From Sinonovacula constricta (lineage: Eukaryota > Mollusca > Bivalvia > Cardiida > Solecurtidae): a stretch of DNA of 64,000 bases. Below are positions 1 through 11,245 of the stretch, one piece after another. The stretch's first letter is position 1. Every line of letters begins with the position of its first letter. The position numbers were made by a program, and so were the translations under genes. The stretch is taken from positions 66,438,603 to 66,502,602 of the forward strand of contig CM017557.1 in the NCBI GenBank assembly GCA_007844125.1, read 5' to 3'. Under the pieces are notes generated by a model. That model ran no database searches, was not told the DNA's origin, and worked only from the letters and a program-made list of their open reading frames with translations.

Positions 1-110
1 CTCCTCAAACCTATGACCCCTTGATTACAAGGTAACAGTTGGAATGTGTTATTATCGTTTCCGCTAATATCTCAGATCTAAACTTTTACCACGGTATTAC
101 CAGAAGTTAA

Positions 111-172
111 TATTTCCTAAGTCGGTCAACAATGGCTTAAGATATTTCCTAAGTCGGACAACAATGGCTTAA
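111..172. repeat. Two-copy tandem repeat, 32-bp period
   Basis: The phrase tatttcctaagtcgg..caacaatggcttaa occurs twice back to back (start 111 and start 143) with one visible base difference, so it is a recent local duplication. Confidence 0.85.
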
Positions 173-1363
173 ATAACAAATACTTTTCAGTACCGTACCT
201 CTGCAAAACGATGTGCAATAAAAAATTTTTTACAGACCTAAAAAAACCCTGTAGGGTTGGGCATACTTTTAGGTAGGATCGGGTAACCCAAACAGAACAA
301 TTTTTTTTAAGCCTTATCTATTTGCCTAAGCCTTATAAATATGCACCTAGCAGGCTTTGAGCTATCATGCAGGCAATCATTAACTGGGTAGATCATGTTC
401 GGCTTTGAAGTCACTAGTTTGTTACCATACTCTAATCAAAGCGCTGAAAGCGTTGGAAGACTGGCGCGCCGGTTGAAAGCGTAGTTCCAAGGGAGTAATC
501 AAGATGTCTTGAACGGCGAAATGCACATAAAGGAATTGGAAAGATTGCTGTTGATGGTCTTACATTGGCTGTCATAGGGGAGCAATGAATAACAATAAGT
601 AGTTTTCATATAAGAATTTAATGTAACAAAACTTTGAAAAACATTTGAAGATGAACAAAAGAGAGGTGGAGAAGAACAAAAGAATCAAACTTTTCCTGCA
701 CAGATATCATTACTCGAAAAATATGAAACTACGTGTATGTTCTTTTCGATTGTATGTGACAGTCACTATCAACAACATTAGCAAATAATTCAGTATATTC
801 AGGGATTTTAACAGTTCCAGATATTTGCATTTTGATGCAAGGAAAATTGAGGTTTTCCAGTTTTGACCTCACCTAAATCTTAGGTTGGGGGTCATTTTGA
901 TGCAGAAGCGCAGAATAAGTGGTCAAATTTTGCAAGAATAACCATAAATGTAGTATGTAAAGTATTTAAAAAATGAAGTAAATACTAATTGGACCCTTGT
1001 AAATATATGGAAATGAAGTTAAAGCAATTTTACAATTAGTTAAGTTCGTGAACACATGATTTGACTTGTGTCAATCTGATCATGACACCTTGAAAATTGT
1101 CAAAGAGATTCTCAACATAAGTGAAAGCTATTGAAATCCCTGAGTATACAGTGCCGTGGTGATAACCATTAACCTGGCTGTTGTAATTGGTTCATGCAAT
1201 AGAAGTACAGTGATTGTCAACAGTAGCACAGCTTGAAGGTTACGTGAACGGTTGCAGTCATCAGTATTGTAACATATATGTACATATGTAACATACATTC
1301 CACCAATGGATGTCACTGCCACCTTAATATTGCTTAGGAAACTCTCAATCCACAGAAGCTTAC
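173..1363. other. Unassigned stretch
   Basis: No gene is recognised. A short CpG-containing patch lies near 440-500 (includes ggcgcgcc). A 92-codon minus-strand frame at 1128-1406 has no recognisable motif and is not supported as a gene. Confidence 0.5.
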
Positions 1364-1401
1364 AAAAATGGCAACCCACGCTAGATTTTCCCTCAATTTT
1401 G

Positions 1402-1411
1402 GTCACGTGAC
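1402..1411. promoter_or_regulatory. E-box palindrome GTCACGTGAC, copy 1
   Basis: A perfect 10-bp palindrome with a CACGTG core, the type bound by USF/MITF/TFE bHLH-zip factors. The flanking tgatttgttt is shared with copy 2 at 1797. Confidence 0.45.
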
Positions 1412-1796
1412 TGATTTGTTTATAATCATAGCCTCCTGTATTTAGGTCTAGATTTCAAGACAAAAAATGCCGAAGTCAGTTAGCTTATTAAACTAACAAC
1501 ACACCACAAACGTTACGAAAAATGCATTATCTGAAGTTAACGATAAAAAACCCTTCTAGTTCTAATGCAGTTATGATCAGCTTCCGCCACAACTGAAGTA
1601 GTGTCAACAATGAAATGCACAAGGCCCACGTAACTTAAGAGACTGAAACAGTTACAATCCTAATTTTTACGTCGATCGCAACAATACATTAACATAAATA
1701 TTTGCCAACTTACTTACGGTCCTTGAAAGCTGAGCAGAAACTCGTTCAAAAGCACTCCGATCTATCCAAAATGACGACCAACGCTATCTCCCGCTT

Positions 1797-1806
1797 GTCA
1801 CGTGAC
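1797..1806. promoter_or_regulatory. E-box palindrome GTCACGTGAC, copy 2
   Basis: Same palindrome and same downstream flank as at 1402, lying 395 bp away, with a related upstream flank. This indicates duplication of the whole module. Confidence 0.45.
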
Positions 1807-2050
1807 TGATTTGTTTGTAATCGTTCTTTTAATATTCTTTCATATTTGTTCGAAAAACAACATTACATTAATTCCTTGTTTTTATTTGTCGCATTTCCTT
1901 ACAAAGGTTCGCATTCCTTCGTAATATTTGTGTTTTCTAAAAACGCACTACTTCTTATGCCGCACAACTACTTGAATACGCTCTCGTGGTCGCAATGATA
2001 CACCCGATGTTAAAAACCGTGCGTCGCAGGGTTCACAGCATCGTTACTTA

Positions 2051-2074
2051 AGACTGGCGCATGCGCACCAGTCT
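2051..2074. promoter_or_regulatory. NRF1-like palindrome inside a short hairpin
   Basis: GCGCATGCGC at 2057-2066 matches the NRF1 core. It is enclosed by inverted AGACTGG (2051-2057) and CCAGTCT (2068-2074). Confidence 0.45.
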
Positions 2075-2204
2075 AAAAACTAGTAAGGGTTTTATTCCTT
2101 GATGAGGCCAGAAAATGTCTGGATTGCTACTTATGAAAAACATATATGAGATGAAAAGTGCCAGCAAGATAGAAGAGTAGGCCTGTAAATTGATAGTGAT
2201 GTCC

Positions 2205-2337
2205 TGCTAGTATAAGGGCTCTGGCTGCTGGTGTAAGGATGCATGTTGATGAGAATGAACACATGTGTGATTGCTAGTATAAGGGCTCTGGCTGCTGGTG
2301 TAAGGATGCATGTTGATGAGAATGAACACATGTGTGA
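2205..2337. repeat. Direct duplication, 67-bp period, two copies
   Basis: The block from tgctagtataagggctctgg to acacatgtgtga is present twice with essentially no change, so it is a very recent duplication or an assembly stutter. It creates short overlapping open frames on both strands that I do not accept as genes. Confidence 0.9.
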
Positions 2338-3345
2338 ATCAATCTTGGCACTTAGGTGTCTCCATATGTTCAATTGTTGCACAGGTTCACACTGACTTCT
2401 TCCAGGCACTGATGGAGATTAGCGAGAGAAAGTATTTCTCATGGCAAATCTTGTGTCTTATCCAGAAAGAGATTTCTCATTCTTGTGCTAAAAATAGGGT
2501 TCAAAATTTTAAAAAATTTCCAAATCATTTTAACAGTGTTTCAATTCTTTCCTACCTTTATTAGGTTAAGTAAGGTTTTATTATGGCACCATTTCTTATG
2601 CAAAACAATTTATTGTCCAAACCTAAAACTGCTGATACACATTGGGATTATCATTGTTTAACCACTTAACCACTTAAATAAATTCATTAATTTGCGAGTC
2701 TTTTTACAAAATTGAAAAAATGATTCTTATCCATAACATTTTTTTTTAAAGATGTCTGTTATGGTAAAAAGTTAATACTTTCCTAATATGTCTATTCGTA
2801 AAAAAAGTAATAGTTTGTTCAGAATTTGTTTCAGAAATATTTTATTCTTACACATTTAGTTTAATTTTTTTAATTTTGTTGTTTTTTCTTCCCAATTGGA
2901 ATATTTTTGTAATGATTTCTAAAAAAGTGTACTCTTTCCCATTGGGGACTATAATTTAATAATGGCTTTAAAATTAACCAAAAAAATTCCCCGACCCACT
3001 ATGGGATTCAATTGATAATTGCTTAAAAACAATCAGACTTTTTCCCCATATCTGGTGAAAATAATTGTATTGCTTTACATAGTCATTGATTCCTCAATTC
3101 TCATGTATAACCTAATCTCTGTGATTAATAAACACCTTTCATGTCCTAAAACCTGTCAGATTTTTTGTTTGTTGCACTTCAACACATTATACAATGGCTC
3201 ATGTTGTGCAATAGTTTGTATGTCAGCAGATTTCTCAGTATGCATTTAATACAATACAATGTTCACCATGTTTCTGGCATTCTGTTTATTCTGTGCTCTC
3301 CAAGCTGAGATGACGACTATTGTATTGATTAGAGGAAGCATAACT
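2338..3345. other. Unassigned AT-rich stretch
   Basis: Many A and T runs. Frames at 2310-2564 and 3019-3249 are short and show no domain. Confidence 0.5.
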
Positions 3346-3460
3346 CTTTGCCTGCTAAGCATGTATTGATATGGCTTAAACAAATATTGTTAATCCAGAT
3401 CTGAGCCATCTCTTTTTGGAAACTGTCTGATCAGGACCTACAATATTTGTTAATAGAGCT
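3346..3460 (+). mobile_element. Foldback repeat family P, plus orientation
   Basis: Reads cctgctaagcatgtattgat, then ..aaatattgttaatccagatc..ctgatcaggacctacaatatttg. The inner part is an imperfect palindrome shared with many copies in this window. Confidence 0.65.
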
Positions 3461-4820
3461 AAAAGTCCTGTTACGGATGCATTAAGCTAAGCTGCATGTA
3501 AATAAGAATTCTATATAGTTTATTGACAACTGTAGGGTGTTACAGGCCTCTGTTGATTTGTGAAAAGGCCAACAATTGACTGCTAGCTAAATAGAATGGT
3601 CCGCTAGAAGATTCAACTTCATTCTAAATATTAGATTAGAGGGCTGCTTTATAGGATTGTAGGGTGATTTCTCAATTGTTTACTACCAGCTGGATTGCTT
3701 GCTCAGTCAGAACTGACCAGGGAAATTAATTTAGTTAATAACTTTGGGTGGTAGTTGTTATGCCATAAAGTTAGTTAAAGAGATACATTGCAGTAGACAA
3801 TAATTCAGTCACTATTTTTTGATGAGATCCTTTAAGCATTATAAAGCAATATTTTGGTTCTTTCTTTGGTTTACAATGTTGATAGAGATATAGTGTTACT
3901 TTTGCTGTGATAGCTTCCTGTTAATATGTAACAGTTTTATCAAAAAATAAATTAATAATATCCTTTAGCACAAATTTTACACACATGGCCAATATCAACT
4001 GTTCTAAAAGAGTCATCATCAGTTATATAAGCAAACTACCCTATATACTGACACATCCAATTGATATTAAAGAAGACATGGTGTGCATCAGGTCACAGTT
4101 TATATTATTCATTTTCATTTTGTCTTGCTGCCACGGGCATATTATATTATATATAGCCTGAATAAAACATAAACACAGAGAGATAAACAGGGAACATGCA
4201 ACATGCAACAACCCACATGATGGATATGTATTCACTGATGATATAGAAAATGCATTCTCTGCAGAAAATATGAGCAAATTTAGATCATTGTGCAAGATAT
4301 AACCCAATTCATCAAGTAAAGAGATAAAAGTATAGCAAGTAAATCCTTTAGATTAAGTTGCTGTGAATGCGGTACATTACTGAAACATTAGTTTTCATTT
4401 CAGATGAACATTTCCCCAGTATTACAATGTAAAGTATGATTAAAACTTACAGTAATGTCAGCTGAGATACATGTAGAGCAGTAGCATACTTGGTACTGAT
4501 TGATCAAATGTGTTGTGTAGCAATTAATTGTTACACTTGCAAAAGAGCGAATAAGATGTGTGTCTTTTTTTAATTTTTCTTTAACAGAGCACAATATTTT
4601 TGAGCTATAGTAAATAATGGAACAAAATGATCACTAGATAATATGAAAACATTTGATGTCCTTCAGAAGATTTAGTTGTTTTAGCTTGGGAATATGAAAA
4701 GTTTCATAATCAATGCTTCCAAAAAGGCTAAATTTTATGAGATTTTTTTGTTTTTTAAAAAACATGGCAATAACTGAATTATAGTAAAGCAGTACACATA
4801 ATTTTATGTTAATATATTTT
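3461..4820. other. Unassigned stretch
   Basis: Nothing recognised. Minus-strand frames of 64-88 codons at 4041-4307 and 4400-4594 lack motifs; the frame at 4634-4891 partly reads through a SINE. Confidence 0.5.
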
Positions 4821-5000
4821 GGTGGAGGAAGACCAAAGACACAATGTCTAGGTAGAACCACTGTGCATAGCATGTTGGCTGGAAGACCCACACAAGTTAA
4901 GTTCTTCGCCCCAAACGGGACACAAACCCATGCTGTGAGGGGCTGAGCAGTCAGAGGTGTTACAGGGCAACAACCCTACCACTGGACCATAGGTGACCCT
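4821..5000 (-). mobile_element. SINE family B, minus orientation
   Basis: Read on the minus strand, it runs from a tRNA-like head with a B-box-like gggtttgtgtccc into the family body (tcttccagccaa..ggttctacc..gtcttcctccacc). The head ends near 5000 and the tail near 4821. Confidence 0.75.
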
Positions 5001-5629
5001 TTGTTGGAAATATGGCCCTGTTTCAACTTGGAAATTTTCAATGCAGGTTTAAGATTTCTTTGTAATTAAAGTATCAACCTAAGTGCTTTCAAACACTTAA
5101 TGTCTATTAGAGCCATGCCATTTACTCAAAAGTTATAATCTTTTACATATGAACAAGATACTTGGATAAAACAAGTGTACATCAAGTGTATATCAAATCC
5201 ACTACAACAGCCCTCATATTATGCTTTATTCATACATGTTGACAACAGCTTGAGTTGGTTGCTGCAAAAGATGGCAGAACAATGAAGAGGGAACTTATTG
5301 CCTTGAAAGTATTGAAAACATGTCAGCAGTAGTGACATATTTCTGTTAATATATCAGAGTATCATAAAGGTTATATTTAGTTTACTTACTCTCACGAAAC
5401 AGAAAAGGAATTACAATTAATGTGATAAGAAGCCTGAGTATTTTTTATGTCGTACAGTTCTGCAAAGAAGAAAACTTGCCAAGTGAATGGGAAGTTTTTG
5501 CTAATGGCTCAAAGATGCTTCTAGAACTGTATCTGACATTAGCCCATAGCCTGCTATATTGGTTAATAACCTATACTTACTGCTAATTTCATACATTTGT
5601 AATAAGATACTATATTTTAGTATAGACTA
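5001..5629. other. Unassigned stretch
   Basis: AT-rich, no repeat or gene recognised. Confidence 0.5.
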
Positions 5630-5735
5630 AGTAAAAAGTGCATATCCTGATCATGTGGCTTCCAGTGGATGCCGGCTGATCTGGATCTATACTAACTTGC
5701 CTATGAGATACCATTTGTGCTAAGCAGACTGAGGA
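5630..5735 (-). mobile_element. Foldback repeat family P, minus orientation
   Basis: Contains gtgcatatcctgatcatgtgg and ggctgatctggatctatact, the two palindrome arms, followed by the reverse of the usual 'ctaagcac' end. Confidence 0.6.
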
Positions 5736-6563
5736 AAATGGGGATCCTACTTTGAGAGTGCAATTGATGCAGAGGTAACTGTGAATGTAAATGAGACTGT
5801 CTCTTGCATACTGAAGCACACATAAAAACAACTACACATGTCTGTATTTCAGCGACTGCTACACATTGTCACTGATGCTGAGTGATAAGGCATATTGCCT
5901 GGTTTACCTAGCAATGGTTGGTTTACTGATGGAATCTTGGCACCAATAGCTATAGGTGTGCTGCATTGTTTGGAACCTGAATAAACCCATGTACACCTCC
6001 CTGTATGCCTCATCCCTCACTTACTCTGTCTCTGTTATGCACTTCCAAAGGGTTACCTTTCTTTACATGACTGTCAGTTCTAGAAAATGTTGTACCAACG
6101 TGTTGGTAGTTATCATTGGGAGGATGAATTTTCTTCTTCTTGTAAAGTTTATTGTATTGGCACTTTGGCAGCCAGCTCAGAAACTGTCAGACTTTCGTTT
6201 TTCTATCATCTTTGAACTTTGACCACATGAACTCAATCATGTACCCCTTTTTACCAGGGCCTTGACCAGAAAATAATATTACTAAATGTAAGTAATAGGA
6301 AACTATTTTTATAAGTCTTTTATGTTGGAAATATAGCTTTTCTTTCTACTCTTGCTGTCTAAATTTTGGTTATGCAGAATAGTATTATTTTCCTTTATGC
6401 ACATGACATCTTTTGGATACTGTGAGTTCAAGTCTTAGAGCAGTTTAATGCTGATTGCATAATGCCTTACGACTTGCTGCACTGGTTAAAGTACTTTGTG
6501 CAAGTGAGTGTGCTTTAAAGTTTACTATTTAGTCTGAACAATTTAAGACGTGTTACTGTTTTT
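5736..6563. other. Unassigned stretch
   Basis: An 88-codon plus-strand frame at 5956-6222 has no recognisable domain. No repeat recognised. Confidence 0.5.
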
Positions 6564-7314
6564 AGCTCACCTGAGCCCAACGTGCTCAAGGTGAGCTTTT
6601 CTGATACCACTTTGTCCGTCGTTTATTGTACATCGCCATAAGTTTTCTAGTGAATAAACTAGAGGTTTAATTTTTTTTCCAATCTTCTCCAAACTTAGTC
6701 AGAATGATAGTCTGCAAGAAATATTGGATCACTTCGTAACTTGGTCACGTGGGATAAATTCTAGGTCACTAAGTCAAATTTTAGAAAACACGCTAGAGAC
6801 CACATTTATGGCCCAATCTTCCCTGGACTTTGCCAGAACGTGTGCCTGCATGAAATCTTAGATGACTTTGTAACTGGGTTACATGGGGTCAAAAGTAGAT
6901 CTCTAGATCAAATCTTAGAAAAACCTTGTGAACTTCACCAAACTTGGTCAGAATGTTTGTTTGATGGAAATCTTAGATAAGTTAATAAGTGGGTCATATC
7001 AGGTCAGAAAGTAGGTCAAAAGGTCAATTAAAAAAAAATTAACCTCTAGAAGCCACATTCATGACCCAATCTTCAGCACACATGACCAGAATGTTTGCCT
7101 ACTTGAAATTATAGATGAGTTTGTAAATGTATCATGTGGAGTAAAAAAGTAGGTCATGAGGTCAAATCATGTGGACACAAGTGAGGCCACACTTATTTGC
7201 CCTATCTTCACCAAAGATTTCTATATAAAAAATAACTCACTTGACTCTAAAATTAATATGAGCCTTCCAAAAGCCGGTGTCTGAAGGTGAGTGATTAAAG
7301 GCCATCTTTGCCCT
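6564..7314 (+). mobile_element. CACCTGAGC element (family H)
   Basis: Opens with the hairpin agctcacctgagcccaacgtgctcaaggtgagc. It contains degenerate internal units with 'ccaatcttc..aaacttggtcagaatgtttg..gaaatcttagatgag..gggtcacatggggtcaaa', and ends in 'aaggtgagtgattaaaggccatctttgccct'-type sequence. No coding potential is visible. It is probably non-autonomous; the superfamily is unknown to me. Confidence 0.75.
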
Positions 7315-7333
7315 ATATAACTGATTGGGTATT

Positions 7334-7379
7334 AAATCTCTAGAGATGTTAATCATAAATCTCTAGAGATGTTAATCAG
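7334..7379. repeat. Two-copy tandem repeat, 23-bp period
   Basis: aaatctctagagatgttaat occurs twice in direct succession. Confidence 0.85.
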
Positions 7380-7925
7380 GTCACCTTAAAATTGAGGTGA
7401 ATTGCTTCGACCTGCTTTGTAGATGGGTCTATTTGCATTCATTATTGATGGGATTCTAAAGCAGGATTGAGGACTATTGGCTTTTTTTTCTATAATTGTG
7501 AGTCCGTGGCAGACTATGGTAGGTTTGACGTCACATAGAATCACAATAGACTGTACTGAAGCCATGTGGTACTGGAAACCTGTCAGTGTCACTTTTCGAG
7601 TTCGAGTTCAGGTGAAAGTGCAGTCTTCCAAATGTAAAAGGTCATCCAAATGTTGAAAGTGGTCTGTGTTTTTAGATGTTTTGATTTTTCCTCTTACTTA
7701 CTTGTTTATGTTACTTTCATATTCTAAACAAGTATTACCCATTTTTTAGCTTCAGGTTAAGGGGAATACATGCACCTCTCAGACACATGCTAAATCCTTT
7801 GTTATACCCCAAACCTCCAAAATTGCTGGCATGGATGCCTTCTAATGTGGCAGTTTAAAAGTGCAGAATTAATGGGTTGATTGAAAGCGTCTTAGGTATT
7901 TTTACTTTAAGTCAGATTTTCCTTC
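7380..7925. other. Unassigned stretch
   Basis: No gene or repeat recognised. The 68-codon minus frame at 7386-7592 is unsupported. Confidence 0.5.
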
Positions 7926-7930
7926 ATATA

Positions 7931-8024
<94 letters not shown>

Positions 8025-8042
8025 ATATATGTATATATATGA
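7926..8042. repeat. (TA)n microsatellite with ATGT interruptions
   Basis: About 117 bp of alternating TA with a few tatgta interruptions. It is open in several frames only because TA repeats encode Tyr-Ile. Confidence 0.98.
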
Positions 8043-10004
8043 TAGTTCCTTTGATGTAGTTCTACTTTTGAATTTCTCTGTATTTTTATAACATTTTTTT
8101 GTCTTGAGTTGGTAAACCTTAAAGAATTCAAGAAATATTTTCTTATGTATTCTAAAATATTTGCATGTTTAAAAAATGACCAAAGATTGGATAGATTCTT
8201 TTGATTTAAATGTTAAATGTTGGTAATGGAAACCTAAGATGTGTTCTAATATCTATGTTAGTATTTCAATATTAATGAAAATTTCATTGTTTAAGCGAGT
8301 TAAATTATCTAAAAAAAATTGTCAATGGATAGAGCCCTAAATCCTTATGTAAATGCTTGAGATTTATTTCATTGTATAAATATTGACATGTTCCAATGTA
8401 ATAGGTTTCTATTTGCAGACCATGCTTAGAATTTGTGTACAGTTTTAATCCAGGGATATTATCTGGTTATACAACTGTGTGCTGGAGTTTCAGACCAAAA
8501 TTATTTTTGAGTATCTACTTGTAGTATTTTATGTTTCTCTAATCAACACATTTCTTATATCTGTACAGAAATTTAATTTATAATTTCTTATTTAAAATAA
8601 ATTGAGATTAAAAACTGTCTGTCTTTTGAATCAAATTCAATAGCCACTCAATGACATATACCCATAAAATTAATGAAAGTATTGGTCAGTAATCTCAGTT
8701 TGTCTGTTCTATAAAAGTTGGACGAGGTAAAAAAAAACAACCTCTGTCCAATCCTCTGCGGTATTATGATTGATTTTTTCCCCATTGCAAGATTGAATGA
8801 TGATTTGTTTAATTATCTTCTCCTCCAGGCTTCTGATCAGTTTCATCTGGGTGTGCATGGCGTATGATTAAAATACAACAAAATTCTATTATATTTTTTT
8901 TTTAATCATGAAGTGATATCAGCAATTATTTCTGCAGATTTGTTTGTATTTATAATTTGTCTTTTAGGGTAAGGAGCTGATTGTTTGGGTGTTCATGTTT
9001 TGAAATGTTTAAGATTTTGTCAGTTGTCAGTTCAAGTTGTGAAATGATGAACTCTCATAACTATTTATTCTATAGGCTGCATGAAGAACACTTCATTATC
9101 AGCCAGTTGTTATATTTTATCCTAAAATAAAATTGGATACCTTAATATTTAAATAAATGGTTAAATTTTTATGGCACATAATTAAATTTTCTTTTAACAG
9201 CATTATTTGTGCTTGTAGAAGATAGTTAAGTGAAAATGATCAAGCTTATTTACAGATGCTAATCTATAAAAGTTGCTTATGCTTACATTTAATGCCAGCT
9301 AAAAACAATTGTATTTATTTTCATATTCAATAAGTAATTAAGAAATTTACATATTAATTTTAGTTAAAGATACAGTTATAGGAATGAACTATATTAAACA
9401 ACAGTTATTATTTCTGTTGTCAACCCATTTTGACAATTTTTTTAACGGACTAGTATCGAACGGAAATATACCTAGATGTAATGATTATTGTTGGGTTATA
9501 TTGGCAGAAATTATATCTAGTTTGTGCAGTGGTCACTCTAATGAAACAGTTTATTTTGTTGATTGAGCTCTCTGGCTAGTTTATTTGTTTAATATTTACC
9601 AAACAAACACTACTCTGTGTGGTCTTATTGATTGCAGACAGGAAATTTGTATCTTCTATTATTTAACAACAAACAGTGCACCACCATGTAATATATACAA
9701 TAAGCCCATTAAATACAAATCATAAAGTGTGATTTTGCAACAGTGAATACATTGTCCTAAAGTGCCATCTTTCTGGGCAGAAATGTTGCCCACTGTTGGC
9801 TGTCAGTGGTCGTTTCTGTGTAATCCTGACAGCCTGAACAGTTTCATTGTATTGACACTTTCCTGTGAGTGAAAGCTGCTGAGCTCTCCTCAACACAGTG
9901 TTGCAGGTTCACGCAAGGTCAGTGCCGCAAAGTCATTGGACAAATATTGATCTGAAGTGACCAATTAACCCTTACATTTCTTCCCATGAATTGATCGATC
10001 TTTG
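8043..10004. other. Unassigned AT-rich stretch
   Basis: Nothing recognised on either strand; the longest frame is about 60 codons. Confidence 0.5.
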
Positions 10005-10085
10005 GCTAATAGTTAAGAACCAGATCAGCCAGCTTCTCGTATTTGATCAGGATCTACACTATTGGCTGCTGAGACTAGCGCTTTT
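10005..10085 (+). mobile_element. Foldback repeat family P fragment
   Basis: Contains ccagatcagccagcttctcg and tttgatcaggatctacactattggctgctgag. Confidence 0.6.
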
Positions 10086-10404
10086 CATACACCGTTGCAT
10101 TTTGTTTGGGAAGATGACTAAGACCTAGTATGGGATATTAAAATGCAGCATTATTCAGGGTTTAGAACTAATGCAGCTTGCAGTAGTTATAGATTTTTTC
10201 ATAAACATTGTATCTGACAGTTTGCCTATATTAAATACATGTTACAATGACTTCACCTTGTTTGTAGGAATTGGAGTAAATATCTATAAAAACACAAACT
10301 TTTGTTTAGGCAAAGACAATTTTTAGCATTGCCTCAATTGTAACACAGCACAGAGCATGACATAAATCAGTCTAGATGTTCATTTTTTTCAAATCCATAA
10401 CAAA

Positions 10405-11245
10405 ACATGGTTGGGATTCTGCAGAAATTCGATATCGATGTCAGATTGTATTACCCAGATGAGGATATCGAGATATGAATTGTGATATTTAAGTCACAAT
10501 ATTATCTCATCTGTAAACCTAATAAAATATACTTTGGAAGATATTCAGAATTATGTTAAAATATGTAAAAGCAGTCTGTGGTTAATAACTCGTTATCCAG
10601 TACTAAAAACAATTAACAATGAATGTTTTTTTACAGACCAAAGTCCTTCTATACATTTGATGTGGCGTTGCTATTTTATGCTGTGACGAACTCGTCTATG
10701 ACCATGTTAATAAATATACTACAGTACGTCTAAAATGCTGACTGCCAAATCCAGCGCTGCATAAATATCAGTGTTGTATATATTGCAGTTATTAGATTAT
10801 AAATGTTTTGAAATTATATTTCATTGTAGCAGATGTCTTACATGCAATCTTACTTACATGAATCAGGTGTTTATAGATCTACACTTACGGTATTATTGCA
10901 CCCATGTTGTCAACTAAAATTCTGTCATTGAATTAGACTAAAGCAGCTAAAAATAGACCATTGGGAAATCTGTTAAGGATGAATGTGATGTATTTACAGA
11001 AACTGCTTGCCAATAAATATCTTCCAGGTATTTGATACAGATATATAGTTTATTGTAAAGATACTTATGTATTTAAACAGTGTTTTAGTTTGAAAAACTC
11101 AAGAATATAATTAAATATTTCTTATTGAAACGACAACACAGTAAAAATATTGGTATGGCCAGAACGGTGTACTGATAGGTATCAGGTTGGACAAGAATCT
11201 CGATATACCGATAAATTGATTATAGCGTGCATCCCTACCTTTAAC
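10405..11245. mobile_element. Possible hAT-like remnant
   Basis: The left side carries gatatcgatgtcag and gatatcgagatatg. The right side ends cgatataccgataaattgat..gcgtgcatccctacc, which recalls the cgatatatcgat-rich ends with a 'tagggatgca' terminus of hAT-type non-autonomous elements. A matching left terminus is not clear. Confidence 0.22.

Larger units (their letters stand above)
1364..2074. promoter_or_regulatory. Candidate promoter/enhancer region
   Basis: This stretch has visibly more CpG than most of the window. It contains two diverged copies of a module made of aaaatg(gc/ac), a short spacer with 'acgcta', then GTCACGTGAC followed by tgatttgttt; the copies lie near 1364-1421 and 1768-1816. 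An NRF1-like GCGCATGCGC palindrome lies at 2057-2066. Such motifs are common in CpG-rich animal promoters. No TATA box, initiator or first exon can be fixed from the sequence alone, and the orientation is unknown. Confidence 0.35.

Noticed and set aside
7877..8131. Tyr-Ile-rich open frames on both strands
   Set aside because: Pure (TA)n microsatellite translation; the same happens at 41917-42193.
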